Origin: Ehretia macrophylla
Lineage: Eukaryota > Streptophyta > Magnoliopsida > Boraginales > Ehretiaceae
Assembly (NCBI GenBank): GCA_037974665.1
Contig: CM075780.1
Location: 4,374,501 to 4,438,500, forward strand
Direction of reading: 5' to 3'
Length of the DNA stretch: 64,000 bases
In this document: one piece after another, positions 59,348 through 64,000 of the stretch
How positions within the stretch are numbered: position 1 is the stretch's first letter
How the letters are laid out: the number at the start of each line of letters is the position of its first letter
Notes under the pieces: model-generated
Database searches by the model: none
Told to the model about the DNA's origin: nothing
Seen by the model: the letters and a program-made list of their open reading frames with translations, nothing else
Program-made: the position numbers and the translations under genes

Positions 59348-59467
59348 GGGTGCGATCATACCAGCACTAATGCACTGGATCCCATCAGATCTCCGAAATT
59401 AAGCGTGCTTGGGCGAGAGAAGTACTAGGATTGGTGACCCCTTGGGAAGTCCTCGTGTTGCACCCCC
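59348..59467 (+). rRNA. 5S rRNA: 5S rRNA gene, 5S-65
   Basis: Full length, C type (A43T), upstream ATATTGG. Also C29T, G51A, T73A, G85T, C95T. Confidence 0.95.
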
Positions 59468-60025
59468 TATTCAATTTTTTTTGCCCTGGTTAGGGTTGCC
59501 AAGATACTTTATCCACCAAATCTCTATTACTGAATCCCACGGAATATTGGGAAAGACAACTTCGCTTCACGTAGAGGCTGGGCCCGATAAACCGAGGGCG
59601 CAGGGTTTTTGACCAGGTCTACGTCGCTCCGGTGCCCATAACATTTGATCCGTAAGGAGTTACGCGGCGCACAGCATACCGTTGCAAAGCTCTATGAGAG
59701 GTCTACGATGGAGGTAGCCAGCTTGCTCGCTTTGCCCATTTTTGGAGCCCAAAATCTAACGTTTTCATCAGTTTCAGGCCACTTTTCTTCTTTATCTCTA
59801 TTTTTTCATCCTGGATCGTACGTTGTGAACTGTTAAAAGGACAACAACCTGACTCGTGGGACATCAGAGGGCCCTACAACGTGTCGATATCACGTCTTGC
59901 AAGCATGCTGCGTTGTTGAAGTGGATGGGTTGTCGTTAAGCCCATTGGGCCTTTTGAATTGGCCATCTCTCTAGGCTGCGACTATGAACAGTTAACAAAT
60001 AAAGGAATTGTGCCCTCAACATGAC

Positions 60026-60145
60026 GGGTGCGATCATATCAGAACTAATGCACCAAATCCCATCAGAACTACGAAGTTAAGCGTGCTTGGGCAAGAGTAG
60101 TACTAGGATGGGTGACGCCTTGGGAAGTCCTCGTGTTATACCCCC
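60026..60145 (+). rRNA. 5S rRNA: 5S rRNA gene, 5S-66 (diverged)
   Basis: Full length, A type (ATAAAGG, C14T). Also C18A, G30A, G31A, C46A, G68A, C92G, C95T, G113A, C114T. Confidence 0.93.
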
Positions 60146-60674
60146 TTTTCAATTTTTTTCGCCTGGTTAGGGTTGCCAAGATACTTCATCCACCAAATCT
60201 CTATTACTGAATCCCACGGAACAATGGGCAAGACAACTTCGCTTCACGTAGAGGCTAGGCCCATAAACCGTGGGCGTAGGGATTGTGACTAGGTAACCGT
60301 CACACCGGTGCCCATAACTTTTGATCGATAAAGAGTTACGCTGCGCACAGCATACCGTTCTAAAGCTCTCTGAGACCTCTACGACGGGGGCAGCCAGCTT
60401 GCTCGCTGTGCGCATTTTTGGATCCCAAAATCGAACGTTGTCATCAGTTTTAGGGCACTTTTCTTCTTTTGACATGTTTTTCCGCCTCGGATCGTACGTC
60501 GTGAACTGTTAAAAGGACGACAACCTGACTCGCGGGACATCAGAGGGACCTACAACGTGTTTATATCACGTCTTGCGAGGATTCTGCGTTGTTGAAGCGG
60601 ATGGGTTGTCGTTAAGCCCATTGGGGCTTTTGAATGGGCCATCTCTCTAGGCTGGGACTGTGAACCGTTAACAC

Positions 60675-60679
60675 ATATA
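60675..60679 (+). promoter_or_regulatory. 5S upstream TATA-like box (example, 5S-67)
   Basis: ATATA at -27 to -23 of 5S-67. GC lies at -14/-13 and C at -1. This spacing matches the known upstream elements of plant 5S genes (TATA-like near -28, GC near -13, C at -1). In the other promoter class the same position reads ATAAA. Which class each copy has is given in its entry. Confidence 0.8.
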
Positions 60680-60701
60680 GGAATTGTGCCCACAACATGA
60701 C

Positions 60702-60821
60702 GGATGCGATCATACCAGCACTAATGCACCGGATCCCATCAGAACACCGAAGTTAAGCGTGCTTTGGCGAGAGTAGTACTAGGATGGGTGACCCCCTGGG
60801 AAGTCCTCGTGTTGCACCCCC
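60702..60821 (+). rRNA. 5S rRNA: 5S rRNA gene, 5S-67
   Basis: Full length, B type, ATATAGG. Only G3A, T45A and G64T differ; a plausible active copy. Confidence 0.95.
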
Positions 60822-61378
60822 TTTTCAATTTTTTTTGCCCTGGTTAGGGTTGCCAAGATACTTTATCCACCAAATCTCTATTACTGAATCCCACGGAACA
60901 TTGGGCAAGACAACTTTGCTTCACGTAGAGACTGGGCCCGATAAACCGAGGGCGTAGGGTTTGTTGCCAGGTCTCCCTCGCTCTGGTGTCCATAACTTTT
61001 GATCCGTAAGGAGTTACGCGGCGCATAGCATACCGTTGAAAAGCTCTCTGAGAGCTATACGACGGGGGCAGCCAGCTTGCTGAATTTGCCCATTTTTGGA
61101 GACAAAAATCGAACGTTTTCATCAGTTTCAGGCCACTTTTCTTCTATTGCTCTGTTTTTTCGTCCCGGATCATAAGTTCTGAACTGTTAAAAGGACGACA
61201 ACCTGACTCGTGGGATGTCAGAGGGCCCTACAACGTGTCGATATATCATCTTGTGAGGATGCTGCGTTGTTGAAGCGGATGGGTTGTCGTTAAGCCGATT
61301 GGGCCTTTTGAATGGGCCATCTCTCTAGGCTGGGACTGTGAACCGTTAACACATTTTGGAATTGTGCCCTCAACATGA

Positions 61379-61498
61379 GGGTGCGATCATACAAGCACTA
61401 ATACACTGGATCCCATCAGATCTCCAAAGTTAAGCGTGCTAGGGCGAGAGAAGTACTAGGATGGGTGACCCCCTGGGAAGTCCTCGTGTTGCACCCCC
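61379..61498 (+). rRNA. 5S rRNA: 5S rRNA gene, 5S-68
   Basis: Full length, C type (A43T); upstream box ATTTTGG, and the C at -1 is lost. Also C15A, G25A, C29T, G48A, T63A, T73A. Confidence 0.94.
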
Positions 61499-62056
61499 TA
61501 TTCAATTTTTTTTGCCCTGGTTAGGGTTGCCAAGATACTTTATCCACCAAATCTCTATTACTGAATCCCACGGAATATTGGGCAAGACAACTTCGCTTCA
61601 TGTAGAGGCTGGGCCTGATAAACCGAGGGCGCAGGGTTTGTGACCAGGTCTCCGTCGCACCAGTGCCCATAACTTTTGATCCGCAAGGAGTTACGCGGTG
61701 CACAGCATACCGTTGCAAAGCTCTATGAGAGCTCTACGACGGAGGTAGCCAGCTTGCTCGCTTCACCCATTTTTGGAGCCCAAAATCTAACGTTTTCATC
61801 TGTTTCAGGCCACTTTTCTTCTTTTTCTCGATTTTTTCATCCCGGATCGTACGTCGTGAACTGTTAAAAGGACGACAACCGGACTCGCGGGACATCAGAG
61901 GACCCTACAACGTGTCGATATCACGCCTTGCAAGCATGCTGCGCTGTTGAAGGGAATGGGTTGTCGTTAAGCCCATTGGACCTTTTGAATGGGCCATCTC
62001 TCTACGCTGCGACTGTGAACAGTTAACACATAAAGGAATTGTGCCCTCAACATGAT

Positions 62057-62175
62057 GGGTGCGATCATATCAGCACTAATGCACCGGATCCCGTCAGAAC
62101 TCCAACGTTAAGCGTGCTTGGGCGAGAGTAGCAGTAGGATGGGTGACCCCTGGGAAGTCCTCGTGTTGCACATCC
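62057..62175 (+). rRNA. 5S rRNA: 5S rRNA gene, 5S-69
   Basis: 119 bp, A type (ATAAAGG, C14T). Also A37G, G48A, A50C, T76C, C78G, C117A, C118T and one lost C. Confidence 0.94.
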
Positions 62176-62732
62176 TTTTCAATTTTTTTTGCCCTGGTTG
62201 GGGTTGCCAAGATACTTCATCCACCAAATCTCTATTACTGAATCCCACGGAACAATGGGCAAGACAACTTCGGTTCACGTAGAGGCTAGGCCCGCAAACC
62301 ATGGGCGTAGGGTTTGCGACCAGGTCTCCGTCGCACCGGTGCCCATAACTTTTGATCCGTAAAGAGTTACACTGCTCACAGCATACCGTTGCAAAGCTCT
62401 CTGAGATCTCTACGACGGGGGCAGCCAGCTTGCTTGCTGTGCCCATTTTTGGATCCCAAAATCGAACGTTGTCATGAGTTTCAGGGCACTTTTGTTCTTT
62501 TGCCCTATTTTTCCGTCCTGGATCGTACGTCGTGAACTGTTAAAAGGATGACAACCTGACTCGCTGGACATTAGAGGGCCCTACAACGTGTTGATATCAC
62601 GTCTTGCGAGGATTCTGTGTTGTTGAAGCGGATGGGTTGTCGTTAAGCCCATTGGGCCTTTTGAATGGGCCATCTCTCTAGGCTGGGATTGCGAACCGTT
62701 AACACATATAGGAATTGTGCCCACAACATGAC

Positions 62733-62852
62733 GGGTGCGATCATACCAGCACTAATGCACCGGATCCAATCAGAACTCCGAAGTTAAGCGTGCTTGGGCG
62801 AGAGTAGTACTAGGATAGGTGACCCCCTAGGAAGTCCTCGTGTTGCAACGCC
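62733..62852 (+). rRNA. 5S rRNA: 5S rRNA gene, 5S-70
   Basis: Full length, B type, ATATAGG. Differences C36A, G85A, G97A, C116A, C118G. Confidence 0.95.
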
Positions 62853-63408
62853 TTTTCAATTTTTTTTGCCCTGGTCAGGGTTGCCAAGATACTTTATCCA
62901 CCAAATCTCTATTACAAAATCCCACGGAACATTGGGCAAGACAACTTTGCCTCACGTATAGGCTGGGCCCGATAAACCGAAGGCATAGGGTTTGTGGCCA
63001 GGTCTCCGTCGCTCTGGTGCCCATAACTTTTGATCCGTAAGGAGTTACGCGGCGCACAACATACCGTTGCAAAGCTCTCTGAGAGCTCTACGACGGGGCA
63101 GCCAGCTTGCAGGCTTTGCCCATTTTTGGAGACGAAAATCGAACGTTTTCATCATTTTCAGGCCACTTTTCTTCTATTGCTCTGTTTTTTCGTCCCGGAT
63201 CGTACGTTGTGAACTGTTAAAAGGACGACAACCTGAATCGCGGGATGTCAGAGGGCCCTACAACGTGTCGATATAACGTCTTGCGAGGATGCTGCGTTAT
63301 TGAAGCGGATGGGTTATCGTTAGCCCATTGGGCCTTTTGAATGGGCCATCTCTCTAGGCTGGGACTGTGAACCATTAACACATATTGGAATGGTGCCCTC
63401 AACATGAC

Positions 63409-63530
63409 GGGTGCGATCATACCAGCACTAATGCACCGAATCCCATCAGAACTCCGAAGTTAAGCGTGTGCTTGGGCGAGAGAAGTACAAGGATGGGTGA
63501 CCCCCTTGGAAGTCCTCGTGTTGCACCCCC
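63409..63530 (+). rRNA. 5S rRNA: 5S rRNA gene, 5S-71 (2-bp insertion)
   Basis: 122 bp: the A-box region reads GCGTGTGCTTGG, a two-base insertion. Upstream ATATTGG. Also G31A, T73A, T79A, G97T. The insertion changes the spacing between A and C boxes, so activity is doubtful. Confidence 0.93.
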
Positions 63531-63714
63531 TATTCAATTTTTTTTGCCCTGGTTAGGGTTGCCAAGATACTTTATCCACCAAATCTCTATTATTGAATCC
63601 CATGGAAAATTGGGCAAGACAACTTCGCTTCACGTAGAGGCTGGGCCCGATAAACTGAGGGCGCAGGGTTGGTGACCATGTGTCCGTCGGTTTGGTGCCC
63701 ATAACTTTTGATCC

Positions 63715-63950
63715 GTAAGGAGTTACGCGGCGCACAGCATACCAGTACAAAGCTCTCTGAGAGCTCTACGAAGGTGGCAACTAGCAAGCTCGCTGTGCCT
63801 ATTTTTTGAGCACAAATTAGAACGTTTTAATCAAGAAGTTACGCGGCGCACAGCATACCGTTGCAAAGCTCTATGAGAGCTCTACTACGGTGGTAGCCAG
63901 CTTGCTTGCTCTGCCCATTTTTGGAGCCAAAAATCTAACGTTTTCATCAG
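63715..63950 (+). repeat. partial spacer duplication at right edge
   Basis: The block from GAGTTACGCGGCGCACAGCA through AACGTTTT occurs at about 63721 and restarts at 63836 after TTTTAATCAAG. The unit gains about 115 bp. The second copy carries the CTCTATGAGAGCTC and AAAATCTAACG variants of the 5S-65 and 5S-68 spacers, so it came from another unit. Confidence 0.8.
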
Positions 63951-64000
63951 TTTCAAGCCACTTTTCTTCCTTTTCTCTGTTTTTTCATCCCGGATCGTAC

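Larger units (their letters stand above)
45128..63530 (+). repeat. three-unit (A-B-C) higher-order 5S repeat, about 2.03 kb
   Basis: From 5S-44 to 5S-71 units follow A-B-C order, with one extra D unit at 5S-53. A units have an A-rich upstream box (ATAAAGG-like), C14T, and downstream AACAATGGGC and TTGTCATC. B units have ATATAGG and neither C14T nor A43T. C units have A43T (GATCTCC; lost in 5S-71). A-unit starts step by about 2031 bp. Confidence 0.85.
25798..64000 (+). repeat. 5S rDNA tandem array, right segment (56 genes)
   Basis: Continuation of the same array after the retroelement, same orientation and unit length. Fifty-six gene copies (5S-16 to 5S-71) start about 677 bp apart; the 5S-28 to 5S-29 step is only 612 bp because of a spacer deletion. 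Promoters are mixed: ATAAAGG and ATATAGG classes alternate, and from 5S-44 onward they follow a three-unit pattern. Removing the retroelement and one copy of the GCCCG duplication gives a 676-bp step from 5S-15 to 5S-16, so the array was continuous before the insertion. The array runs off the right edge. Confidence 0.97.

Noticed and set aside
1..64000. A 169-bp nucleosome phasing of the unit (677 is about 4 x 169)
   Set aside because: Numerical coincidence only; I see no clear quarter-unit periodicity in the sequence.

Overview
The window is nuclear DNA from a flowering plant, probably a eudicot, although the species cannot be named from sequence alone. It is almost entirely a tandem 5S ribosomal RNA gene array with a repeat unit of about 677 bp. 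A 15.7-kb LTR retrotransposon interrupts it. No single-copy protein-coding gene, tRNA gene, CRISPR array or bacterial feature is present.

Layout: positions 1-10112 hold 15 5S genes on the + strand, called 5S-01 to 5S-15 here. Positions 10113-25797 hold a Ty3/gypsy element on the - strand. It has 3.3-3.5 kb LTRs, a tRNA-iMet primer site, degraded gag-pol and a C-terminal chromodomain, and I place it in the Tekay/Del chromovirus group. A perfect 5-bp duplication, GCCCG, flanks it, so it landed in the non-transcribed spacer between two 5S genes. A related 4.07-kb solo LTR (14819-18887) is nested in its integrase region with a 4/5 duplication (AGTGG/AGTGT). Positions 25798-64000 hold 56 more 5S genes (5S-16 to 5S-71), so the window has 71 copies in total.

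Each unit is a roughly 120-bp gene, a T-rich Pol III terminator, and a spacer of about 557 bp. Just upstream of the gene are the plant 5S promoter signals: a TATA-like box at -27 to -23, GC at -14/-13 and C at -1. None of the 71 genes matches the majority consensus exactly. Many differences are C-to-T or G-to-A changes at CpG and CHG positions. That is the mark of a heavily methylated, probably largely silent array. The retroelement's stop codons show the same bias (8 TAG, 2 TGA, no TAA).

The array has history above the unit level. From about 45.1 kb to the right end, units follow a three-unit higher-order pattern (A-B-C, about 2.03 kb), with one extra unit at 5S-53. Larger blocks are repeated at constant offsets of about 6.77, 8.80 and 11.44 kb, and junctions inside spacers show where unequal exchanges occurred. 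The left array is dominated by one promoter class (ATAAAGG), while the right array is mixed, so the retroelement sits near a change in array composition.

Convention: substitutions in 5S entries use positions 1-120, counted from the first G of GGGTGCGATC, against the majority consensus of this window, which looks like a standard angiosperm 5S rRNA. All calls were made by eye; no alignment or database search was run.
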